A DNA stretch of 64,000 bases from Balanoglossus misakiensis (taxonomy: Eukaryota > Hemichordata). The stretch lies in assembly GCA_040954595.2 (NCBI GenBank), contig CM082582.2:13516001-13580000 (forward strand), in the 5' to 3' direction. Below the pieces are notes generated by a model. It ran no database searches. It had not been told where the DNA came from and saw nothing but the letters and a program-made list of their open reading frames with translations. The position numbers and the translations under genes are program-made. Below, piece by piece: positions 1 to 10,466 of this stretch (positions within the stretch are counted from its first letter, which is position 1; every line of letters starts with the position of its first letter).

Positions 1-297
1 TAAACATTTAAAAATTATCAAATATGTATGAAACCTAAATTATCATACTTAGAAGAGTAAAAGTCATATATGTGTCCAGGAGGATGGTTTATAGCCAAAG
101 GAATTTGTTTTCACCAATACAACCCATACTTTTAATGTTCAACCAAAAATAGTGAATGATTTATTTGAAAATGTATCAATTTATAAACCATTCATTTCAG
201 TTTGCGAAAATAGCCTACCGTAGTTTTTTATTGTCGACGCATACCCAGTATTTTTTCTGATGAACATTTAAAAATTGTCAAATATGTATGAAACCTT
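1..297. repeat. About 240-bp interspersed element, copy 1, plus a repeated head
   Basis: Bases 1 to about 245 match 6454 to about 6700 at most positions in the same orientation. Shared landmarks are TGTCCAGGAGG, TTATAGCCAAAGGAATT, CAACCCATACTTTTAATG and TTTGCGAAAATAGCCTA. The first about 36 bases of the element occur again at 261-297 (AACATTTAAAAATTGTCAAA), so this copy is followed by the truncated head of another unit. It has no coding capacity. It lies in intron 1 of DHDH-A, and the other copy lies in intron 1 of DHDH-B. Confidence 0.85.
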
Positions 298-543
298 TAA
301 AATATTGAGATGCCATTTGTGGAGTATTGTGGCACACTTGTAATCTGCTTGCAAAAGACTTGTCAGTGGATTTAAAGGAGCAATATTCAACATTGCCTGA
401 GATACACTATGATGACCATGGCAACCCTCCCCGACCACGCCCACACCGTCTTGGCCGGGCTGCATGTGAGGGTCATGCAACTCCAGCTACATTTTGTAGT
501 GACCATATAAAATTAAACGATTCGCAGCATGTTAACAGCTTAC

Positions 544-760
544 CAATGTTTTCGTCTTTAGAAAGTTCCTCGTAAGACCCGTAAGCTTTGACAATAGAGT
601 GTTTTTCCGCAAACTGTTTGGCGTCGTCGAGCGATCTGGCAGCTACTGCTTGAATGCAATGCTCTGTCGAGTCCAGTGTCCGAAGAGCGATGCAGAAGTC
701 CCAGGAGATTTTGCCCGCGCTCACTATACCCCACCGTGTTGGCGAACCCATTGACATCAT
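544..760 (-). CDS. DHDH: Dihydrodiol dehydrogenase-like gene A, first exon only (runs off left edge)
   Basis: This is the first coding exon of a Gfo/Idh/MocA-family NADP-dependent oxidoreductase of the trans-1,2-dihydrobenzene-1,2-diol dehydrogenase type. The encoded start ([15 protein letters not shown]) is the N-terminal Rossmann strand and nucleotide-binding loop. It aligns along its whole length with exon 1 of the complete paralogue at 4571-7313, including the ending DENIG and the same splice phase. Three in-frame ATGs lie at 758-760, 755-757 and 749-751; the last fits the paralogue's start. The exon ends at 544, before a GTAAGC donor. The remaining exons must lie left of the window. Protein identity to copy B is clear but incomplete (for example [13 protein letters not shown] against TDFCIALRAQDPT), so the duplication is not recent. 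From one exon I cannot tell whether the gene is intact. Confidence 0.85.
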
Positions 761-1206
761 GCACAGAACTTTGTAGGTATTCTAATCACAAATTCGACCA
801 GTATCGGGTTTGCCTCTAACTTCGCTCACGCTTCCGTGTCTTCAACTGGGACGCCACATCGATCAGGGGGCGTGGTCAATGGACAAGGGTGCTGTCCTAA
901 TGAATACGGCGCCCTCTAGAGTCGTATCAGCCCCTACTCCTAGCTGGGACCTGTATATGACCAAAAGTGGACGAAATACTCTTAATTAAAAATCACTCAG
1001 ACACCAGCCAACTGACATGAGAGTTTAATTTTATTACGAATCAATTATTGAAAATATCTTGCAGGATTAAAAACTACCATTGGGCTTATTATGTATAACT
1101 TGTACATGGATGTATTAAAATACCAGATACTAGATCACGGATATTGGCTTATGGTAACTGAATGATATTGACTAGCCAGTTGTATAGTCTTCTGTTGCCA
1201 TGGCAT
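761..1206. other. DHDH-A 5' flank and 3' UTR of the C45 hydrolase gene
   Basis: This gap separates DHDH-A from the gene upstream of it on the same strand. The part next to 760-960 is comparatively CpG-rich and is the likely DHDH-A promoter. On the minus strand an AATAAA lies at 1030-1035 (TTTATT on the plus strand), about 170 bases past the stop of the C45 gene, so 1030-1206 is probably its 3' UTR. I see no gene here. Confidence 0.5.
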
Positions 1207-3708
1207 CTAGGGTTCTGGGAGAGGAAATACCACCACTGGGCCTTGGCTTGTCTTAGGGTTATCGACATACACTGACATCGTACCATTCATCAGGTCAAAT
1301 ACACCTAGAAATCAAAAGTAACACATTTTCAAATTTCAGTGCCACTAACACTGCTGGAGGGACCACTCAAGATTTGTAATTACAACTTATATTATCTGAA
1401 CATTGCTTCGCTCTCATTGTCACTTGTCATTTAGTGATGGTCTCCACCCAACTGTTGCAAGATACTGTTCACCCCTACAAAGGAAAAGAATGGAAATGGA
1501 ATAACCCACCTGTAGCTAGAGTTGCAACATCATCTTTGCCTTTACCATTTCTGTAAATAGGGAAGTCTGAGTCAGCAGTGTCACCAAGGATGTTGAATAT
1601 CTCTTGAAGGTTGCCAGGCACAGGTAGCTTGTCGGCACGGGCACTGCGATGCTGACTGCTTGTGTCATTGTACTGAGAAACATTCAGGTACTGATACCTA
1701 CAGGAAAGCAAGTTCAAACACAGGTCAAAGACTATCATCCAAACTACGTAGAAAATCTTGTGTAACATAATGCATTCTTCAAAGCACACCCCGATCAGGA
1801 AGCACAAAGAATATCGCTACGGAAAATAGTAAAATACAGAGACTTACATGTTAAAATGGTAATAATGGCCATCATCTTTATTATTAGCAAGTGGTACAGT
1901 AAGGTTGCCATAGTGATTGGTTCCAGGTCCAACTTCTACATTGTATAGCATCTGATTTCCTGGTTTGGCCTTGCTGTTTCCAAAATTTAAACTGCAAATG
2001 AGAAATGCTCATTTTATCTTAATGCTCTCTACAAAAAGGCACTTTATAAGCCACAACCCTTTCTCTGATCCAGTTTCTTATCACAATATCAAAATCAACT
2101 TAAACATCTTGTGACAATGACAATCAGTTTTGTCCATTAAGTTTTTGCAAACAAGCAACTTACTTAAATCCTGATGCAGAAGAATATTTTGCCAAAATCT
2201 CATACACTTCACTGATAGACTTTGCACCAAGTAGCAAACGATTGGTGATGTAACGTGCTGTAGATTCAAGTTACAGAAAAACCCACTCATTATTAAAAGA
2301 ATATGAGCACTTCAAAATTAATATGACTATGACTACAACAGCATGTCTAAGTTTTCTAATGATGTAATTTTCATGTGGACATCCAAGTGAAAATATGCCT
2401 AGTTGATCATATACCTTTAATAGAGACCTACTCCAGAATTATTGAGGCGGTCAAATAGTGGCCAACACCCCCCTCCCCCTCTGCAATTATTGCTAAATGG
2501 AAATGCATACCCAAGCCTGTTTATTCACTTCTTGTTTATATACATACGTATGGCTCCTGGGATAACATCTACTGGAAACACAGCATTCATGGAAAAGAAG
2601 AGTCCGGCCGAATTAAATCCAAATGTGTTTCCCGGGAGAGTGGCAGGATAGCAAAATGATGTGAATTCTTCCTCCGGATAATGACCAGTGGGATCAATGA
2701 TGTGTACAGACAAAATGTAGGCATATCCCTTGTTGTGTACGTCAGCGTCTTCATTATGGGCTTGTATTGTCTGTTTTCATTCATAAGAAAAGGATGAAGA
2801 AAAATGGTTTCAGGGTTAAATATACTAGCCTTCAACATAGATAAATGCATAAAACAGAAATAATTCCTGAAAGGGTCTGTTTCATATATTGCATGCTAAA
2901 GTGATTGACATGTGAGTGAGTTTCTATGAGAAAAACTGTGCAAACTGACTCACCCATTGAACTGAACTTTTCTGGTCCACAAAATTGAGGGCAATATCTG
3001 AACAGGACGGCTCAGGCATCTTCTTTTGCAGTAACAAAATTTCACTCCTAATTTCTAAAAGAAATACCTACAACATTTGAAAAAAAAAAGATTTATGTGT
3101 TACACTAAAAAATTTCAAATGAATTAAACAAGGACAAGGAACCTTTCAAGCATACAATGACTTACATGATAGAATGGTATTCCTATACCATCAGCAATGC
3201 CTTGCATTTCATCAATGAACTGTGGAAATGTTGATTTAGTGGCATTCAGATAACCATCATAGACATCCCTTCCTTTGGCTGTGTGGTAGTATGGTAGCAG
3301 AACATCGTGGAAAACAGTGTACTTGTCATAAAATTCTTGAAATCTACTTCTGAATGTTGAACCCTGCAAGAGGATTGTATTGTGACATGTACAATTAACC
3401 CTTTTCACCAACATGGTTTGGTCCAAAGTCATTGTTTTCTATTGTAACGTTGGACCTCTACAGAAGGAAACCCTAGGATTGAAAGGAAAAAGACTACTAA
3501 CACAAAATAGCCGTGATGATTTCAGATAATACTGTCATTTGATAAATCATGGATGTACGTTCATGAACAACTCAATACTTACTATATCATGTCCGACTTC
3601 ATAGTGAGTACCTTTGGTGTAAAGAACAGGCACACTGAGTCCCTGGTTAAGACTTGTAAACCAGGAAAAGTAAAGTACAACTCCAAGTAAAATGCCTTGT
3701 AAAGCCAT
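1207..3708 (-). CDS. Secreted C45 / acyl-CoA:6-APA acyltransferase-like amidohydrolase
   Basis: Eight coding exons (3583-3708, 3166-3363, 2954-3067, 2548-2770, 2164-2257, 1848-1991, 1510-1697, 1207-1304) join in frame to 394 residues. Residues 1 to about 23 form a hydrophobic signal peptide, so the product is secreted or lysosomal. It continues as VPVLYTKGTHYEVGHDIG, the GTPYEIG-type opening of the penicillin acyltransferase/C45 family. Cys130 in PEPSCSDIAL is the candidate N-terminal nucleophile, exposed in this family by self-cleavage. It is followed by QAHNEDAD (residues 149-156), the HNED signature shared with insect tan (beta-alanyl-dopamine/carcinine hydrolase) and fungal IAT. The likely reaction is hydrolysis or formation of an amide bond. 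The substrate cannot be read from sequence. Several N-x-S/T sites suggest glycosylation. Family call fairly sure; function inferred. Confidence 0.85.
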
Positions 3709-4570
3709 CCTTGGTAGATTAGTAGATATGGAGGATCAGTGCATGGTGGTCATATGCATGGTGATAACTACGTAGAACAAAAAATAATGATTGATTGGTA
3801 TTCAAAATACCTTTGCTTATGTTGTAGTACCGAGAAACATGTCAGACATTTCTTGCAGCAAAATACAGAATCATAAGAACAACATCTTACACGGTAGCAC
3901 TGTTAACGCCTAAAACACACAGACTGGTACACAGGCTAGGGCTAATGCACAGCTGGTTTGAGGATAGTACCCTAGGGTCTATCATGGTTTGAGGACACGA
4001 CCTTGCATAACTCTGCGTGGCAGGCGGTGTTGTTATTGCAGCCAGTTATTTTTGCTTCGCATGTATCGTCAAGGGGGCGTGGTTGTAATGGTGTGTAAAT
4101 AAAAGTGCAATTAACAAAAACGGAGCGTCAGTGCAATGCACATGTACAATGTACATGTCGTAAAATCCTCTGAAGCATGATGTCTATTCGTGAGGGCAAA
4201 CAAAGGGCAATGTAGCGTCTGAAAACTTACAGGAAATCCACCACCAAGCCAGCATTTATACGATGGAAATGATTTCGCTTTTCCAGCTTCCTTCCATGAC
4301 AAACACCTGACTGATCACATGACAGCTCCAGCTAAGACACGCCCTCTACCGGGTCAGGGAACCAGACGAGTCTACTGGGGTCAACGTCCTTTCGCAAATT
4401 TTTCAGTCACTTTGCCATCTTACATTCACCAGTTGCTCTTACAAACTTTCAATTTAAAGACAACACTTTCAAGATCAAATATGTGCATAACTGCTTTATT
4501 GTAAAATCAACACAAATTTTTACGAATCAGATAAAATTGTGTGCGTAGTTTATGCAACTTGGTGACTTGT
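3709..4570. other. 5' flank of C45 gene and 3' UTR of DHDH-B
   Basis: No convincing coding exon is visible. An AATAAA on the minus strand at 4495-4500 lies about 70 bases past the DHDH-B stop and probably ends that transcript. The rest up to about 4.3 kb should hold the promoter and any noncoding leader exon of the C45 gene. Short open frames here have no recognisable homology. Confidence 0.45.
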
Positions 4571-7313
4571 TTATTGGCATGGCATGATGGGATTTTCTTG
4601 TTCCTGAGGCAGCTTGTACCCCAAACCATGTCTCATCCCCTGCATGATGGTAGAAATCATCACACTCTCTTCATGGCTTATTTTGTCACTCTGCAGTTTG
4701 CCTGTGTATTTTGAGAAAGGAAAAATGATCTTTATAAAGTTGTCTGTGACTTGAACTCTTACTCTGGTCACCAGAAATTATAGATGACGTTCACTCACCG
4801 AAAATATACTCCGCTTTCTTAGTCACCCAGGAAACCAAAATGTGTGCCTACCTTCCAATAGACATTTCCTGGCAGTCACTGCTTGATATCCAAGACCTTC
4901 ACTGTGGACGTAATTTACTTTCATATCCGGTTTTGGTAACGGACATTCAATAACTTCAACACCATTGCTATCTTGCACGATCATCTTTGTGGGACACCAG
5001 AATGGTGATGAAATCTGTAGTGACACAGTCAGACAATAAAAGATGAAATTGCAAGAATCTAATCAACAGAACATGTATGTTAGGGGTACTATAATCATGT
5101 CACTTTCTCAAAATTGTTAATTGCTTGATCGAGGGCGCTCATTATCCCCCCCCCCACCCCCTCCATTGAGCGATGGCCAGATTAGGGTGGTGACGGCAGT
5201 ATGTTTACATTCTCTGTATCAACAGTGTCTTGTACTGAAATTACCTTTATCATTCCCTTGGTACCATAGATATCAGCTTCATTGTTTAGAGCAACTCTGC
5301 TATTAAGCACGGCTACAGCTGTTCTGTTGTTGCTGTACTGTAATACTGCTGTAGAAGTTTCGTCCACTCCTGGTCGATATGGCAACACAAGAAAAACAAG
5401 TCAATTAACATAATTCAGAAACAAAGCGTTTTCTTGGATCCCTGTGACTGGCTGTGACCGAGTGGTGTACAATTGGCAAAATTTTGTGTGAGCATTTCTA
5501 GAAAATCAGAAACCCAACAGTTATGTTTATAAATACAAATAACAAAAAGAGTTTACCTGATTTAGCAAGGTTTCCTTGAATTGTGATCTTTGGTTTTTCT
5601 GTTCCAAAAACCATCACTGGAAGTTGCACAGTGTAGAGTCCTATATCCAAGATGGCACCACCTCCCATCTCTGAAAACAAAAAAGGTTTTATATTTTTTA
5701 CCTGGTATGTATATTGCATGTATGAAGTAATTTTGGGAATAGTAAAAAAGTGGCAGCAAAAAGCAGCTTTGTTTGGCAAACTAAAGAAGTCGTATATTTT
5801 GTTCAATATTGCCTGGGTGACATATTTTATTTTTACTGACTAAAAAGAATCGTGTATGAACATACAGACAAGCAGACAGACAAACACATGCCAACTGATC
5901 CCAAAAGTTCCCAGTGGAATATGATCACACACCAAATGGAAGCTAACAACTGGATTCATATGTTACATACCTTTCTTTGCAATCCTTTCAACATCAATGA
6001 GACGATCAAGACCAAATTGTGATACAACCATTTCCACTTTACCAATTCTTCCAGAGGAAATAATGCTGCGAATCCTCTCATAAATTGGTGTGTGGCGACT
6101 CCAGATGGCCTAGACAAGGAAAAAAACAGAATTCTCACTAAAATCATCTGCATAGATAGCTCATGTATGTATTATTTGATATTACGAATAAAGGGACCAT
6201 AATCCATGATAGCCACACAAGAGCATTGGATCTGCTGCTACATCTCAATGTTGCCTCACCTCCATGAAGAAGAGATTTTTCTCTTTGGCCAGTTCTAGAA
6301 CTTCCTTCGTTTCTTTTACAGTCAATCCCATAGGCTTCTCACAAAGGACTGGCTTCCCAGCATTCAACATAAGTTTACTCAGCCTGGCATGGTGAGTGTG
6401 GATGCTACCAATGTACACAATGTCTGGGGGAAAAAATCATTTATTTATTCAGATAAACATTTAAAAATTGTCAAATATGTATGAAACCTAAATTATCATA
6501 CTTTAAGAGTAAAAGTCATATACGTGTCCAGGAGGTTGGTTTATAGCCAAAGGAATTTTTTTTCACCAATACAACCCATACTTTTAATGTTCAACCAAAA
6601 ATAGTGAATGATTTATTTGAAAACGTATCAATTTATAAACCATAGATTTCAGTTTGCGAAAATAGCCTAGTTTTTATTGTCGTCGACACGTGCCCATCAT
6701 CAAACATGGATCTCCACGTAAAGAAACAAATAATGCGTATTTTTCTATTCTATTAAAATTCTCCTGCACAGGTCGCTTCACACTGTCTGACTAGTAGCCA
6801 CGCATGCGTGCACGGTGCACCGGTGACCTAAATTCGAAAGGCAATCCAACAAATGGCCTGTAGCAGTACGTATCTCGAGGTTAATTTGCCTGCGGTAGTT
6901 AATAGAGGGGAGAGAGATAATCTCCCCCCCCCCCCCCCCATTAACTATGACGGCAATCTGGTCTTGCACCTCGAGCTACGGGTACTGCAGTAGTTAGCCT
7001 AAGTACTATAGACTTCCATGTTCATTCCTTTGTTCTTTCACACTAGAGCAATTAAATGCGGAAAAAAACTGAAGTTTAGTACTTGGTTATGCAGCTTACC
7101 TATATTCTCGTCTTGGGCAAGTTCCTCGTAAGAACTACACACTGTGACAACGGAATGTTTCTTTGCAAACTGTTTGGCATCGTCGACCGCTCTTGCAACA
7201 ACTGCCTGGAGACGGTGTTCTGCACCTGTCGGATCTTGCGCCCGAAGAGCGATGCAGAAATCAGTGGAGATCTTGCCGGCGCTCACTATACCCCATCGTG
7301 TTGGTGAAGCCAT
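4571..7313 (-). CDS. DHDH: Trans-1,2-dihydrobenzene-1,2-diol dehydrogenase-like protein (copy B, complete)
   Basis: Seven exons (7100-7313, 6260-6423, 5971-6109, 5557-5670, 5245-5369, 4852-5014, 4571-4701) join in frame to 349 residues; human DHDH is about 334. The N-terminal Rossmann domain begins [14 protein letters not shown]. The central VLCEKPMGLTVKE carries the EKP motif whose lysine is catalytic in Gfo/Idh/MocA enzymes. The C-terminal half has the family's EMGGGAILDIGLY segment, which forms the substrate-binding sheet. The family oxidises cyclic trans-dihydrodiols and reduces dicarbonyl sugars with NADP(H) in the cytosol. Introns are in phases that keep the frame throughout, with no stops or frameshifts. 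Intron 1 contains the 240-bp element also found in DHDH-A, so this is one of a duplicated pair separated by the C45 gene. Confidence 0.93.
6454..6705. repeat. About 240-bp interspersed element, copy 2
   Basis: This is a direct repeat of the element at 1 to about 245, with only scattered substitutions and small indels (for example a six-base loss near the TAGCCTA segment). It lies in intron 1 of DHDH-B, about 30 bases from the exon 2 acceptor. The matching intronic position in both DHDH genes means it was present before the gene duplication or moved with it. Confidence 0.85.
6921..6940. repeat. Poly(C) tract
   Basis: A C-only run of about 16 bases lies in DHDH-B intron 1. On the minus strand it is a G-run that may be unstable or prone to sequencing length error. 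Shorter C-runs occur at 5147-5160 and 44600-44610. Confidence 0.8.
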
Positions 7314-8247
7314 CGCGTTTTACCTTCAAAATCGAACCGTGTATTCGGTAGCCGCTCCAAGCTCGCTCCTGACCCTAGCAAGTCCACGAGGATAATAGCC
7401 AAGTTTTTGACAAGCCGACCTTTATATATGAAGGCATGGGTCTACGTGCTCCGAGTCGCTATGACTATGCAAAACCAGACAGTCATTAGAGCGTGGGGCA
7501 TGAGGCTAGGGAGTTATATGTTGTATATAATTAATCAACTGACGCTAACTTCGTTCTTTTCAGAGGTGATATTAATCCTATACCTATATTTCAAAGGGCG
7601 CGTTCATATACAATCACTGTGACAGTGCAAAATGTGCCTCACAACGATGTATTTCCCTCCTAATTAAATCGTATATCAGTTATTTTTCAACGAAACAAAC
7701 ACTTATACATGTGTATATATCCTTATAGGCAAATAGCGTGACATGTAATGTTTCGATTCAAATACTGATAAATTGTTATCACCACGCATGCATCACGTGT
7801 ACACCTTTAGCATTATACAATGTACATGGGAAAGAATAAAATCTGGTGGAATTTGACATCAAATCAGGCCAAAGAAGCATTCAAGGCTAGCTAAGTTACC
7901 CGAACAGAAAGAAAATCCCTGCCAATAAAATGGCCTCTTGAACTACACCTAAGTGATGAGATATCTCAATCTCGCTAGCCTTAGTGCTAATAGTATGACA
8001 TAAGTCGGGTACGTTAATCATTATCATTCGAGCGAATGACAGATTCTAGAGACCCTAGTATCACAGCATGAGACACCCCCATTTGGAAAGAAAATGGAAA
8101 TACTGCAGGTTGTCTTCACTTGTGTCAACTATTACAAGAGACTTATTTCTGAGTCATACCCTTAATACATAATTTCTGTAATGGTGTTACATTATCTGTT
8201 CGAACTTTGTTTAATCAAAAAGACTGAAATAAATGCTTTGTTAGCTT
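7314..8247. other. Gap between DHDH-B and C1GALT1-like A
   Basis: This holds the presumed DHDH-B promoter (7314 to about 7450) and the 3' UTR of the neighbouring galactosyltransferase near 8248. I see no coding exon or RNA gene. A TATA-like TATATATAAA is not evident at a convincing distance. Confidence 0.4.
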
Positions 8248-9735
8248 TTAGGTAAAACTTCCATCTCCAGTGGTGAGGTACAGGCGTAAGTCATAGATGA
8301 TGTAGTCCAAAAGTTGCATTTCTTCGGGTTTGACGTAATGAAAACTGACAACGTAATTTGAACAGCATTCTCTACCCTAGAAAAAGATAAACACAAAATG
8401 CCTGAAACATTCCGGATAAAACAAAATCCATGCTGAAAAACCATAAATCACTTCAAGGATAATCGATTCAAAAGATCAAATTTGGTTATTCTTCGTAATT
8501 TTCGTTCTCTACATAGACTTTACTCACTTTTTTGTAAGGATACTCTGTCGATTCATAATACCAAGGCGCGACGTGGCCAGTCATATATCTCCAGGGGTCA
8601 AAGGGTATGAATCGTTGTCTTCCAAGACGATCTCTAGAATCCACCTGCATTACACCAAGACTCTTCAAACACAACGCTATCTCCACGTCTTCTCGACCCG
8701 CTTGTCGCTGACTGCATACACTCGAGTCGTTTAGTCCACATTCAACGAAACGCTGCAAAGCAGCCTTACTGAGAACGTAACCAGCACCACCACTGGCGAA
8801 AGTTGTGTTACGAGCAGAGTTGAAAAGGGAATGCCCAAGAAATATTGGGTTAGAAGTGTCATACTCCGACATCAAATAACGGAGGTTTTCAATAATTAAA
8901 TACGTATCATCATCAGCCTTCAAAAACCAATCGAATTGATCGAAATGGTGTTCATAAATATACTTAAAAGCAGCTTTAGTTTTTCCCCATAGTAGAGAAT
9001 GTCCCTCAGACACGTTGAGTTTGATAATAGGAAAATCATTGTCTGCAAAAGAACTGAAATACAAAGTTTGATCACATCTGGGACCCCATGTATTTTTAAC
9101 ATGAGGCAGCCTCGTTTTGGCGTACTCGGGACTTGTGGTAATCCAACACAAAATACGAGTTTTCTTAACAATTTCAGCCGTTGATGAAACTTGTTGCGAA
9201 TACATCCTGGGTGAAGATGATTTGGGGATTCCATGGGTTGACGTGGGCTTGTAGGAGATAAGAGAACGACAATAAGGTGACATCAATTCTTCCACGGGAT
9301 GTAACGGAGGCGTAATGATGATTTCCTTGTCTCTGAGAAGACCTGTTGAATTTTCGGGTCGACTGATATGGTGTCCATCGATATCTGCCAGAGTCAACAA
9401 GAATGATGTATGTTATAATCATGATAGTTGACAAACAAAGATGACCTACACTGCGCTTGGCATGACCGGTTGTCTGTTTTTCCATCACTACGCTACCACT
9501 CACCTATCGAGGAAATCACGTCTTGTCGAAATTCTGTACTTTTATCCGCATTGGCACTGTGTTTAACCCCTGAGGCCGACGAAGTGCTGTGGTGGACCGA
9601 AGACAACAGAACAAAACTTCTTTTATGATAACCGGAGTATATTATAAACAAGACCATGACCACAACAGGTACTCCAAAAATCATCGCCGTGATCTTCGAT
9701 TTTCTCTTCGATGACGGGATATCCTCTGTAGCCAT
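8248..9735 (-). CDS. C1GALT1: Core 1 beta-1,3-galactosyltransferase (T-synthase)-like, copy A
   Basis: Three exons (9504-9735, 8528-9384, 8248-8376) give 405 residues; human C1GALT1 is about 363. It is a type II Golgi protein: a short basic cytosolic tail, a membrane anchor at about residues 16-36, then a variable stem. The GT31 catalytic domain contains ILCWITTSPEYAKTR, NTWGPRCD, WGKTKAAF and the metal-binding DDD at residues 235-237 (FLKADDDTYLI), then FASGGAGYVLS and GREDVEIALCLKSLGV. The last exon encodes GRECCSNYVVSFHYVKPEEM, the conserved double-cysteine FHYV block of C1GALT1. The enzyme adds galactose from UDP-Gal to GalNAc-Ser/Thr, making core 1 O-glycans; vertebrate enzymes need the chaperone COSMC, and whether this one does cannot be seen. 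Copy B lies directly upstream. Confidence 0.93.
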
Positions 9736-10466
9736 GGTGATCCAAAATTCTATGCCAACTTGTATATTAGTATACACAGTAGACTCTATCTACTGAATTT
9801 GATAGACAGACATGTATTGATGGTACATGCGGTGACGTCGGCACCATTTTGGAATTCGACATGTTCTTCGGAAGATTTAGTCCCGTACAGCCTCAAAAAG
9901 TGTTGACACTGGATAGAGTCCAAAGGTTGTACTTAACGATGTTCATTTGTTTGTTCACATTTGTTTTCTCACCTGCGACACGAACGTGTTGCGGAGTGGC
10001 GTCTCTTGCCTGGACCATCACGAGTAATGAGTGTTTTCATTAAACTTTTTTTTTAGATTTTGGTCATTTTGCTTCACCTAGTATATTATCTAGTGGGAGT
10101 TGTTTAATATACCAATTTTTGATTTGTATGGAGTCGGGTTTATATGCCAAGTTGTGACTGTGAATTTGTCGACATTTCTGGCAGCGCATATGCTTCAACT
10201 CGCATCAGAAGTATATAACACCAGAAATATGAAACAACATTACTGCTCGATATTTATTTATTAGGATAACCCATTAAGCTGCCAACCTCACCAAGACTAC
10301 AGTATATAAATATAGAAAACGTACGGTCGATACACAGTATCGAGGAAATAATGTCATAGACAAGAACTTTCAGTGTCTGCTCCTAGTTTTAAAACGTAGC
10401 TAAAATTATATCATGCATTTTTTGACTGTTTATTAGACTACTGTACGATAAAACCAAGAACTTTTG
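9736..10466. other. Gap between the two C1GALT1-like genes
   Basis: This contains the presumed promoter of copy A and the 3' UTR of copy B. Minus-strand AATAAA signals lie at 10429-10434 and 10253-10258, the latter inside a run of overlapping signals about 210 bases past copy B's stop. A 64-codon plus-strand frame at 9849-10043 has no homology I recognise. Confidence 0.5.

Noticed and set aside
9849-10043. A 64-codon plus-strand frame between the two C1GALT1-like genes
   Set aside because: It resembles a signal-peptide-like string but has no domain, no splice continuation and no conserved motif.
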